Assembly: GCA_032191485.1 (NCBI GenBank)
Contig: JAVDOI010000003.1
Coordinates: 1,488,001 to 1,552,000, forward strand
Origin: Leptoclinus maculatus
Lineage: Eukaryota; Chordata; Actinopteri; Perciformes; Stichaeidae
Direction: 5' to 3'
DNA length: 64,000 bases
Below the pieces are notes generated by a model. It did not search any database. It had not been told where the DNA came from and saw only the letters and a list, made by a program, of their open reading frames with translations. The position numbers and the translations under genes are program-made. Below, one piece after another: positions 22,301-32,506 of this stretch (its first letter is position 1; each line of letters opens with the position of its first letter).

Positions 22301-23129
22301 ATTGACAAATCAGGAGAAGGGGAGGATGAAGGACAGGTGAAACCAATCAGGCAGGAACAGACAATCAAACACACAAAGGCAGGAAGTGAAGTGGTCTAAA
22401 ACGAGAGAAGAGGTGAGTAACAATACAAAACAGGAAACACTAAACACGAAGACTATATGGATGACACGAAAGAAAGAAAATCATCAACTAGTATATGACA
22501 ACTTGGGCCATGTGGGCAGGAGGAGTGGATGACCAGCTGTACCTCCTGAACCCCAAACAGTTAGGACTCGCTTTTAATTTGAACTTTAACTTTAATATTT
22601 TGCCTGAACTTAACCACATGTTTTTGTTGCTGAACCATAACAATAATTTAATTGTAGTTTACTAATCATAACTACAATCTTGCCCCAACCTGGACCATAA
22701 TGTAGTTGCCATGCACAGATATTGCAGAATCATCCTTCATCAAAGGTTCTGTGTGAGACAGGTGAGTAACAGAGGTGGCTAAAAGAGGGGTAAGAGGTTA
22801 GCAAAAACAAAGGTTCTTGCACACTGTCAATAACATTGCTACGTTTCAATACAAAGACCGTCAAAAGACCTTCTTCCTGACAATGGTGTTTGAAGAAAGA
22901 AAGTTTTTCAGAAATTAGTGTGTGTAAGGCTATTTGAGACAGCAATACTTAAAAAACACAGGAAAGTGAAATGCTTTCAGCTAACTGGAAACATGATCAA
23001 GATGATGATTCATATGCATTTCATTCAGCCTCATGTTTGCAGTCCTCTTGCAGTTATTGCCTCTTCAAATGAACAAACTGGTTTGGAAACTATACACTAC
23101 AATCAGATTTGTAATATTCTCGATTATAG
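22301..23129. other. Unassigned intergenic DNA
   Basis: No gene was recognised. The first 150 bases, in complement, resemble the promoter-like part of fish LTRs, but not enough to call. Confidence 0.45.
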
Positions 23130-23560
23130 ATTATAGACCAGGTTGCGTGTGCAACCTGGTCTCTTTAAAATTATGTTCCCATTCAACAAACTGCCTTGTC
23201 AATTACGTTTGCAGGGAAACTCATTTTCTACTCTATTGGGTTTGTTTTTGACATATCTCAATTATGTTTCTAATCAAAATCTCGGGAGTTCATGTGAGTA
23301 GCACGTCGGATTGTTAGATGGGTGAAACAAACACATGACACTGTTTGTATCCTGTGTAAAACCAAAAGTCAATGTTGACTTGAATTAACCTCTGTAACTT
23401 TGATAACATCAACTTATTTTGAGCCAAGCCATGCTGCTTTTTACCTAACCAAGGAGTGTTGTTGCCTAAACATATCCAATCAGTTTTGTTGTGTTTATGT
23501 TTTGTTTTGTTTTGTTTTGTTTCAATCACAACATTAATCACGTGTTTAAAATTTCAGTTC
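23130..23560. repeat. Dispersed repeat, copy 1, with 12-bp hairpin
   Basis: This opens with a perfect hairpin AGACCAGGTTGC, loop GTGT, complement (23135-23162). It continues through an AATTACGTTTGCAGGGAAAC line and GTTGCCTAAACATA to a (GTTTT)n run (23497-23523). A related line occurs at 46995-47330 (AATTACGTTTC hairpin) and at 43056-43085 (GTTGCCTAAACATAACC), so it is a family of at least three copies here. Confidence 0.45.
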
Positions 23561-24355
23561 ATATATAATATATTTTCAGCATATTTTCAGCATAGGAATT
23601 CAGCATAGGAATTCAGCATAGGAACATAATTATGTAGGAGACAGGGTTGATTTTGCTATCAGAAGCATTCTGAAATGCAATCTCAGAACCCATCTGCAAT
23701 TGTCTGACAATTTTGGCTATTTACTAGCTATTTATCTGACACCATGTGCAGAAATCTAAATAGATTCGGCATAAGCGTTGTATCTCAACTCCAACCCCAT
23801 TCTCACCTCTCAAGTTGCTGATCAGACTGTCAACAATGAATAGGTCTTGGCCCGGATTTTCATACTGATAGCCGATGGGTTCCCAGATAACTGTCTTGTG
23901 CATTTCAGTGTGTGGTGTAACTCGGGAACATTTTTATTTTGGCGAGTGATGAAGACAGACAGCTGATCTGTCACAGGTTACCCACCATGATTTCTTACCC
24001 CACAGTTCAATGTGTTTCTCACAACACCTCCTCCCTGCAACTAGACAGAAATCCCCTAGGTGTTTCTGCTAGAATGATATCTTTCTGTTGCAGTGATCAG
24101 GACTCAGTCAGGACTCAGACCATATCACCATAGGGGACCATCACACTCTGATATACTGTGCAGGCTGAAGTCACTGTAGGGGCTGAAATGCTGCTTTGAC
24201 CTATGGAAGAATTTGTCAACATCGGTGACACTATGGGCTGATGGGTTCATGGGTGATTTCCAAGGCAAATATTTTGATGTATATCTCATATAAAGGTTGT
24301 TCCACACAGCATGGAAACTCAATTGGGCCTATAAAGTTGCTGCATGTTCACTTAA
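23561..24355. other. Unassigned intergenic DNA with small tandem repeat
   Basis: A short tandem array of ATTTTCAGCAT and GGAATTCAGCATA units lies at 23571-23624. Nothing else was recognised; the short frames near 23940 and 24130 show no domain or codon signal. Confidence 0.45.
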
Positions 24356-24480
24356 AGTCTGTGTGAGGTTCCTCAGACTGCTCCACTTTCCTCCCACAGT
24401 CCAAAGACAAACAGTTCAGCTCAACTGGCTCTCTATGCTATGCTATTGTTTCTTTAATTGCTTGTAGGTGTGAATGTGCC
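24356..24480 (+). repeat. Degenerate non-LTR retroposon tail
   Basis: The lines CTCCCACAGTCCAAAGACA and GTAGGTGTGAATGTG appear in the order I remember from the 3' regions of common fish RTE-like retroposons. The copy is eroded and short, and no coding part is attached. Confidence 0.4.
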
Positions 24481-25330
24481 TCTTTTGTCAGCCCCCAGTG
24501 GGTGGATGAATATTTCCCATTTAAAGCTCTTTCCATGCTCTTTTAATGTTAATGAATACAGTGACTCCAAAATATGCAATCGTCTACTTGAATTTACATG
24601 ACAACTTGACAGCCCTTGCTGCTAATTGCTGTGGTATTGAGAATTGGGGGGGAGGGGAGAAGAGGATAGAGCCTGTGACAAATAGAGCAATGGTTATGGA
24701 TTATAACTCTATAAACTATATCTATATAGTTCTATAAACACAGAGCAGCCCTCTAGTTATTCCCTTTTATTCTTTCCCTTTCTCCCCTTTCCCTCAACCA
24801 GGACTTTTGTGCTGGTTGGATCGTGTCAATTCATTCAGACGTTTCTTATCCTCCAGCTGCATCTCTGATTATACTTTACCTCTTCTAATATCATTGTCAT
24901 TGTCTGCAATTAACTGCTTTAGAATGTAATTCTTGAGTTATTCCTCTTGAGTATAGTCTGCCCTCTTAGATATTTGTGATACAGAAAGGGTTTGGTGGTC
25001 CAGGTCCAGTGCTTGGCACTTACTTGACGTCACTACCTCAGATTGTCTCTTTCTCCGTATTGGAATTTTTCATTGTTATATATTTTCTTATATATATTGA
25101 CTGACTCACTTCCGGCTCAGCGTTGTTTGTCCCGTAAGCAAGTACTTAGTATGTACTTAATGTGAGGTCCCTCTGACAAGTCTTTTATATGCCTAGATTT
25201 TAACAATATTATTTTCTTATTTATCACTGAGTCCTAGTTAAGCCCTGGATATGTCCCTCTGTCCTGGTTAAGCCCTGGATATGTCCCTCTGCCCTTCCCC
25301 CTAAGGAAGTCCCCCTACTCTATTTTATCA
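24481..25330. other. Unassigned DNA, possibly 5' part of the following LINE
   Basis: This stretch has low coding signal. A 29-bp unit ending GCCCTGGATATGTCCCTCTG is duplicated in tandem at about 25231-25291. The CT-rich stretch 24750-24800 could be a LINE 5' region, which is unproven. Confidence 0.4.
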
Positions 25331-25379
25331 TCAGCTCTCATCAGCTATCATTTTTACTAACAACTACAAATGTACGTTT

Positions 25380-25985
25380 GACTCTCTTAATATGTCTTTC
25401 TTCTTTTGAGTCTCTGGGTTATTCTATTAAATGTCCATCATCGGGTGGCCTATTTACAACACTGGTTCTAGTCAAGAATTTTCTGAGCTTCTTTTTCTTT
25501 TATTATGGCCAAATATGATAGAGTTCTATCCTCGCCGCCACAGTTTTTGTCCCCCCATTTCTGCTTTTACTGACGGTTTCAAAAAGAAATGACCTTGTGC
25601 TGTTTCATGGTGTTTCTCTAAATAATATTGAATAGCTAGATTTTAATGTCTCTGATCACAAGGTTGTGATCTTTCATACCTCCTGTTTCCTGGCAGAAGG
25701 CCATCTTTTTGTATCCGCTCTCGGCCTTTTAATTCCAAGTCAACTATCAGTTTCTGCGAAAAAGTTCAATGCCCATTGATGCTCTTAATCAGAAGGCTCT
25801 CTCTGGCAATGACTTATTAGATACTTTAAATAGGACTTGTCAGAGTATCCTGGATGACATTGAGCATCAGCGTACACTTAAAGAAGCAAGGTATTCTTAT
25901 TTCTCCAATTGAATTGCTAGTAGCTACCACAACCCCAGGGTTTTATTTCAATCAGTTCAGTGGTTAACTGTCCTCCAGTCAGGAT
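25380..25985 (+). pseudogene. CR1/L2/Rex-type LINE endonuclease region, decayed
   Basis: Conceptual translation, changing frame several times, gives pieces typical of the apurinic endonuclease of CR1/L2-group LINEs: SSQEFSELL then YDRVLSS near 25470-25540, the C-terminal SDHKVV motif with downstream FHTSC near 25650-25680, and then the linker leading to reverse transcriptase, ILDDIEHQRTLKEARYSYFSN and HNPRVLFQSV, near 25845-25960. The order is right, but stops and frameshifts break the reading. The RT domain proper is absent; the copy ends at about 25985 where an LTR-like segment follows. The clade is inferred from motif style, not from an alignment. Confidence 0.65.
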
Positions 25986-26241
25986 ATCAAAGACAGGCGC
26001 AGACAGAAGATCCTAGACACAGGAAGCAGACGTTAGGAGAAACCACTAGAAGAGACTAGAGAGTCACAGTACCACAGAGGTGGACGGAACAATCGGTGTG
26101 CAGGTTCACCAGGTGGTGATGAATTTGAATTAACTCCCCACAAGACACAGACACACAGTGACAGACAGGGGAGGAGGAGACACAAGGAAAACATAGGAAA
26201 CACAAGGAAATAAAAATGTATTCACAGCCAGAGCCGTGACA
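25986..26241 (-). mobile_element. LTR-like fragment (minus strand), starts TGTCACGGC
   Basis: Read from 26241 downwards, it begins TGTCACGGCTCTGG and goes on T-rich and CT-rich, much like the start of the intact 455-bp solo LTR at 57675-58129 (TGTCACGATT). No second terminus or target duplication was found, so it is probably a truncated solo LTR. Confidence 0.4.
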
Positions 26242-26867
26242 GCTGTGTTTCTTCATCTTAAATTTAAATGTTCCTCACCACGAAGATTATGGATGATGAT
26301 CATGATTAGACTGACCCCTCCAGGTGTTGGATGCAGCGGCAGCGCTAGTGTCACATACTGTATGTGTAACCACTGTATTCCTGTGCTCAAATCGTATCAG
26401 CTTATCTTGGGTGTGTTATACATTTCATATGAGCGTTTCCTACAGTGACAGTAACCTTCTCAGTAGTCTGGGTGAGTGCTGTTCTGAGAGCTTTGTTCAG
26501 GCCCGGAGCCCTGCAGCAAGGAACATGAGCCAGACAAACACTACCCTGTTGAGCATGAACCCAGGCCGCGTGGCTGTATTTATGTTAGTACTGGGAAATT
26601 GTTAAAGGGAGTTTCTCCACACAGATCTTTTGGTTAAATTGTGTTTTCTGATCTGCTGTTAGTAGTACAGGCTTGTGAGTCATTTGGAACCCTTTTCGAA
26701 GGATGTATCAACTAGTCATATTAATAATGCCATCCAAGACAGCAGGCATTCTGAAACTAAGGGACAGCTTTGATATCCTAGACCTAAAGATATAATTTAA
26801 CAGAATTATAATATTCACAAAAGGGGCTTGAAAGGTAAATATGGTATTAATCAAATCAAACACATAC
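26242..26867. other. Unassigned intergenic DNA
   Basis: No gene or repeat was recognised. Short open frames near 26236-26605 have no recognisable domain. Confidence 0.4.
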
Positions 26868-27033
26868 CTGTTGGTAACAGCCAGTTGCCAGAAACCCTAG
26901 AGTGGTCAGTACTTGTATTTGTACTGGGATGGTGCGGTTCTGTCCGGTTGTCCTGTCTCATGCTAGTTCAGAGCATAGATCCAAGAGCACGGCTCTAGGG
27001 AACCGAAATCGGCGTATTATCCAGTCATCATCA
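26868..27033 (-). pseudogene. Harbinger/PIF transposase (HARBI1-like) N-terminal exon remnant
   Basis: On the minus strand the translation reads DDDWIIRRFRFPRAVLLDLC, then SELA, a stop (TGA at 26958-26960), then DRTTGQNRTIPVQIQVLTTL and GFLATGCYQQ. This is the N-terminal pattern of Harbinger transposases: RRFR.PR..., then an IPV..QVL..L.F.ATG line before the nuclease core. The exon ends in CAG|GTATGT at 26868, a consensus 5' splice site at a place where I recall an intron in fish members. The in-frame stop and the missing DDE core mark it as dead. The LINE SGNH fragment to its right is unrelated. Confidence 0.65.
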
Positions 27034-27218
27034 TGGGCCAGGAAATTGTTATTGCAGTGTGGATAGGGCAGTCTCTCTGTCACAATAGTCTGGATGGGGA
27101 GAGCTGCAGCTGAAGGGGTTAGTGACAGGGAGGGCCAGGAGGGGGAGCAGTCACAGGAAACTGTGCTCTGAGGTGGCAGCGTAGAAGAGGAAGGGGCGTG
27201 TGTGTAGAAAGTAAATAG

Positions 27219-27500
27219 TCAGTCGTGAGGACAGGATTGTACAGCGTGCTGCAAATTAGACGCTAGCAGGCGGCTACCCAGCTTGTTGATATGAATACCA
27301 TCGTTCTTAAAGGAGGAAGAGCAGTCCCAAAACAGTTTAAAATTGTCAATGAAGCTCACTTTGTGGGGCGTGCAGGCAGACTGGAGCCAAGTGTGGCGGC
27401 CGAGGACTCTGCTGAACCGCTGTGATCCACGGCCGAGTGTTGGAGTTGGACCACTGATAAAAGCGGACAGTCCACAAGTGTAAAAGATTTTCAAAATCAA
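27219..27500 (-). pseudogene. LINE ORF1 SGNH-hydrolase (esterase) fragment
   Basis: A 93-codon open stretch with no ATG reads SAFISGPTPTLGRGSQRFSR, WLQSAC, VSFIDNFKLFW and DGIHINKLGSRLLASNL. This is the C-terminal half of the SGNH/GDSL-type hydrolase domain that many fish non-LTR retrotransposon-related frames carry; the DxxH pair of block V is present as DGIH. The catalytic Ser block (GDS) would lie upstream and is not found. It ends at a stop at 27219. A standalone host esterase is unlikely given the lack of the rest of the domain and the transposon-rich surroundings. Confidence 0.55.
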
Positions 27501-28789
27501 TCTTGGTCAACTCGGACTGTTTCGAATATTGGCATTTTTACAAAAAATATATTAATAATATTATTAAAATGGCAGCCTCTCATAAGTATGATAATACTAA
27601 CAGCCTCCAGCAAGCCCCACTGTACTCTGCTCCTCCGCCATAGATCCTCTCGAGGTCATGTGGAGCCTTAGAGAGCTCCAGCTGGTTTACAGGGGGGTCT
27701 GTGAGTCTGACTGACTGGCTGTCAACCTTCCAGAAAGCGTTGGAGCACATTTTTGATTCCTCATAATTTTTTGTAAAATTCCCAACAATCGAAATCTGCA
27801 CAGTTGATTTCTCACCTCAAAATGTAACAGAAGTGAGTATAATTATAGAAAAGCATTCGAAAATTGTAAAAATAAAAATTACCTTTCTTTGGACCTCAGC
27901 AACAAAAACGTGAGATGCCGTGGCTGAGTTGCTCTTCCCCGTCTTATCTAGTAGGAAGCACCTGTTAGCATCATAGCTAGGCTAACGTTAGCGTTAGCAA
28001 GTAGCCGAATCAGAGACAGTGTAGGGGTGGGTCTTCCCGATGGCATAGTAGGTAGGCGGTCCCGCACATGCTCAGAACGTATCAAGCAGCTGGAACGGAT
28101 CTTGCACTGACAGGCACCATTTGTTGCTAGCCGCCAGCTCAGCCGTCGCCATGTTGAGAACCACGTGGAGGAAATCCCTCAATCATAGATGCTCTGAAAT
28201 TGGAATCTTGCGTCTTTAATTAACTTCTGGGCCCGACCCGGACCCAATTTGGTCCTGGGCGGTACCGAGTCATGCCGAACAGAACCGCACAATGCAATTT
28301 TCAGTAACAAATATAATAATCTTACAACCATGTAGCATACCGTTTTAACAAAGAACTTCTGATGAACAGAAGCATGTGTAACATTTTACACACTGAAAAC
28401 ACAATAAAACACGATCTAACAGAACCTTCCGAACCTCTTGCAAAATATCGTCATTTTTTTCGCTTTCATTTCACGAGATACGCACTCGGAAAAAGACCTC
28501 CCAACGGCGATCTTTTAGCGTCCAAGCTAATGCTTGCTACTTAGCAACATTAGCATTCCACCCGGCTTCTGCCGAACACTTCGGATTTATTCTCCGTGAA
28601 ACGGTTCAAACGTTACGGGCAAAAGAGCACGACATAAATACGCCATACAGCCCGCAAAATAATTCTGAATTTGACTCACCATTCGAAGAAAAATGAAAAA
28701 GAAGTCCTCATATTCCATTTGACTGCTGAAATCAGCTTCTTGTATCTATTTCCTGTCTAATAAAACTCTTTCCTGAACGAAGGGGGGTC
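27501..28789. other. Unassigned intergenic DNA with GGGCCCGACCCGGACC-type repeat lines
   Basis: This contains GC-rich lines near 28110-28180 and 28228-28260 that look like dispersed repeat ends, and a minus-strand splice-donor-like GTGAGTC at about 28677, after a short ATG frame. No gene can be assembled. Confidence 0.4.
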
Positions 28790-29600
28790 AAATAAGCCCG
28801 GCGGACCATGTTTCACATTAAGTAGACTCGTGCTTTTACGCAGGGTCTGGCTGCGTAAATCGGGATTTTCCGGAAAACGACCCTGTCAATGAAAACAACG
28901 TTGCCTCCACTGCATTGGCTACATCCTAACACGTGTTTAGAGATGTCGTAGTATGAAATCGACCAACCAGAGGCTCAGCAATGGTGCAATACACACACGC
29001 TATAGCGCATTCTGCCGTGAGTCGGCGGCCCAAGAGGCTTTGGAGAGGGTTCTAGCTCTCCAAAATGATTCCAAACTGCTGTATGTGATAGATTGTGCAT
29101 ATACAAGGATAAAGGAAGTTAAATATATAGTTATTTAGGTTGTAAAAGTACAATGGAACAGCTTGAGAGGCTGTTTCTCAAATGATGACCTTTCGTGACC
29201 TCTCGTACGTTTATGTCTCTTGCTCTGGCCTACTTCACTCCAATTCTTTTGTGTATGACTACTGCCATTGTTTGCTATGATGCTGGGTGGTTTTTAGGCT
29301 TTACTGAGCCTCATTTAATATCGTATTATCAATAATAGTGCTTTTTCACCATACAAACCTGACATTTTCAAAGTGGAGCTGTGTTCCATCTTCATTTGCT
29401 ATTAACCAGTAACATACACAATATGTACACCTCTCACCAAAGCTCACACCCTTGAGTGTTATTAATAAATTGAAATTATTCAAATAGACCTTGTAGTTAG
29501 AGAGTAAGGCCCCTTTGAGTATGGGTATAGTATTTTCGAGCAGAAGCCTAAAATTAGGGCTAGTTACCAGAAGGTTAAAAGGGCGGAGTTTTCTCTGCTT
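28790..29600 (+). repeat. Unnamed ~0.8-kb dispersed repeat, copy X
   Basis: This is homologous over its whole length to the reverse complement of 41570-42375. Shared lines include GGTCGTAAACG-like CpG-rich DNA at the left, GGCTTTACTGAGC/GCTCAGTAAAGCC, AATAATAGTGCTTT, CACCATACAAA and TAGACCTTGTAGTT. A third, more diverged and partial copy is at 38100-38330. No open frame is conserved between copies, so it is a non-coding repeat of unknown class. Confidence 0.6.
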
Positions 29601-31330
29601 CACTCACACAATTGCAATGCTTCCACCTCCACATAGCTAAAATTGAACGTCACGTTTTTTTTTTTTTGTCCATGTCTTTTCTTTGTCCATGATAGCAAGC
29701 TAGCTAGCCAGTGAGACGTGTGAGGAATTAGAGTTAGAAGTGTTTTTTAGTAGGATTTATAGCGACCCTAGTGGTGGATAGTGAAATGTAGGAAGCATGT
29801 GGAATGCCACATTATGCTTGTAAAAACTGTCAAAGTATGTGAAATGTCACCAGAATACTTATCAAGTGTATAATATGTTTTACTATAGAAGTGTTGAACC
29901 ATAAGAGACAATTATTGAATATATTAATCTGTAAAGAATAGTCGATAGGGATAGACAGGGATTTTAAGTCAGGCATTACAGCGAACACCAGGATCAGAGC
30001 AGAGGACCTAAGAGGGACGCACGCGCAGAAGGAGCAACCGACCAAAGCAATAAGTCACAACGAAGGAGGAGTCAGCTGACTGAGGCCAGGAGGAGTCAGC
30101 TGGACTTAAGCCAATAGTATTTGAGACAGACATTTTACGAGCTAGTAAAGGTGATTCAAAGGAATCATTCTTCCAGTTCATCACATTCCATCCTGCAGGT
30201 AACAAGCTTCCTGTTTGGAGTGTGTGTGAACTCTGTTCTCGAGAGCATTTACTATCGATAGTTAATTCAGATTGCATTTGATATTAAATACAAGTTTTAC
30301 TTTTGAAACCTGAATTCAGCAACTTATTTGGTGCACATGCGCAGTAAGTAGTAAACAAACCGGACCAGCGCTGCGGCCTTGCAGCTTGATCGAGATATTC
30401 TTTGCCTTAACAGACGTGAGATTATATTATGGCTTGTCCATCTCTAATAGCCTATGGTACATTCTAAACATTCTAAATGTTCCAAATGTTTCCCCACTCT
30501 TAACGCTACAAGAGCTTTCGTCCAGCAATGAGGTTTTCTGATCTGCCACTGCTATGGTTTAGGTTTCGGTTCGGTTTAGATACAGGTTTGGCCGGCTCAC
30601 CCACATCTGCCTGGGACTACTTCATATAACACAGTGCACACCAGATTTAATTCCTGCATGGAGCTGCGTGGGGTCTTTGTTATCGAACACTTAGCACATA
30701 TGCAGGAATACGTTTGAGATTATTTATTTCATGAAGACATTTAAATAAATCTCCAAAAGCTGTTGTGGATCCAGACTGTACCAGTGCCCACGTCCGCTGT
30801 TACAAATCTGCGTGGTGTGTGACAGCTGTTTAACTCCCGGAGGTCTGAGCATGCACAGGTGCGTCATGCGGCGCTCACTCTATGTTTCTATTAATATCTC
30901 CGTCAAAAAACGGCACAGAAATTTTTTCCGAATATCTGTAGAAATCTGTAGATTCTCCACTTCCGTGTCCATATTCTCACGAGATTGTACGTGACTCACA
31001 CAGCGAGCTATGATGCTTACAGTTCGTCATATGACGAAGAGGATTACCGTAATGGGTGAGTCCATTGTTTACCTTGTGTAGCTTGTTAGCTCGTTCGTTA
31101 GCACATTTGCGTCAAGCTCGATCGTGCTAACGGCAGCGTTCTGAGACAGCTGTAGCTTCATGATTGACTTTTTACAGACATGTAAACACACCGTTAGTGG
31201 AGTCTACTGAAGGGAAAGGCATGGACATGTTTTTTCCAAATCCTTTTGAGGCATAATTCCTCCAGTCCACGTTGTAGCGTGTAGCTAGCTCCTTCATTAG
31301 CTCGATCGTGTAGCGTGTAGCTTGTTAGCT
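29601..31330. other. Unassigned intergenic DNA
   Basis: There is a poly-T run at 29656-29668. A stretch around 29800-30325 has an LTR-like look, with ATTAAA near its right end, but no termini or target duplication could be fixed. No gene was recognised. An ATG-containing segment ends at a GTGAGT near 31055, without further support. Confidence 0.4.
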
Positions 31331-31380
31331 CGTCCCCCTGGGGATGAATAAAGTATCTATCTATCTATCTATCTATCTTG
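31331..31380 (+). repeat. Retroposon 3' end with (TATC)n tail
   Basis: CCCCCTGGGGATGAATAAAG runs directly into (TATC)6 at 31354-31378, a pairing I recall as a common fish retroposon terminus. The body upstream is not recognisable. Confidence 0.5.
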
Positions 31381-32506
31381 TGTGTGTGTGTGGAGGAAGA
31401 AAGGACAAAGGGAGTGAGAACTTTACTTAGTAATGACTGTTCAATATTTGTTTTTACAGAGAGGATTCACAGCTGCCAGGGTGCAGTGCACTACCAGCCC
31501 AGCCAGCAAAGAAGTAAAGTGACAGTCCCTCTACTGGTGAGAGTAAATGACACCTACTTAAAAAACGATATTACAAAATTTGGTTTGAGACATTTATTAT
31601 ACATCTATCTACTATTTTATTCGTATATTCCACTACTTGTGTGAACCTAAGACTTTGGTAAACCAATTTCAAGCACCAAAACACTTCGTCCACATGAGTA
31701 AAGTAAGGATTTGAAGAATTTTCAAAGAATTGGACTTCCAACTTTTCAGCTTTAGGGCCAAATTGCACAGTGCACAGTGCCTTAGGACAATTGGTGCCTC
31801 ATTATATAGATAGCTGAGATTGTTCTGCACATTTTGATATAAGACAGGGGTATGTAGCATGTATGAAAGTGCCTTAAAAGGTGAGTTTAAGAAAACATTT
31901 AAAAATCGAGAAAATGGCCTAGACCCCAGAGGGTCTACACGTCTTTAGCCGACATACAGCCTGCCAGCGTATGATGATGACAAGAGGATGAATAGTTTGA
32001 GCATGTGGGTTTATATTTATAAAGTTATTGAATGGAGTGTTTGTATGATGTGAATAATTCTCTTTGATCATATTTACCTCTCTCTGATTGACTTGCATCT
32101 GTGACAGTGTGGAAGCAGCAATGATCTTGTGTCCCAGAGAGATTTGCCTTTCAACACAGGTCCTGTATTACCGGCAGCCAACTGTCTTTTTAATGGGGGC
32201 TGGAGCGGACCAGAAACAGACTGATGGCAGCATTAAAGGAATACTTCACCCCCTAAAATTACCATTTATATATCAATACTCACCCCGTGTTCCTGGAATT
32301 GGTGAGTAAAATTTTCTGTGATGCCTCCACAGTGAACGAAGAATCAAAAGCAGAGAAATGTCTCAACGAAGTAGACAGGGGCGTCTTTTTACTTTACAAA
32401 ACATCAGTTTAAAAATGCGTCCAGTATAATCCAAGTCGTATGCTCTCTACTTCCCAAAAACATAGTCTTTCGACTAAAAACCTTTATATTCGAACCACCT
32501 CCGCAA
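31381..32506. other. Unassigned DNA with an exon-like segment and a dispersed repeat start
   Basis: A pyrimidine tract and TTTTACAG precede 31460, and GTGAGAG follows about 31536, so 31460-31536 has exon form; its frames are short and unrecognised. From about 32236, AAAGGAATACTTCACCCCC resembles the end of a common fish DNA transposon family that is interrupted by the next element. Confidence 0.4.

Noticed and set aside
29799..30325. Possible solo LTR ending near GATATTAAATACAAG...CCTGAATTCA
   Set aside because: The ATTAAA and the overall look fit, but no TG...CA pair with flanking duplication could be fixed, so it is left unassigned.
31460..31536. Host exon bounded by TTTTACAG and GTGAGAG
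   Set aside because: Both splice-like signals are present, but the frames are short and unrecognised and no partner exon was found. It is kept only as a note in the interval description.
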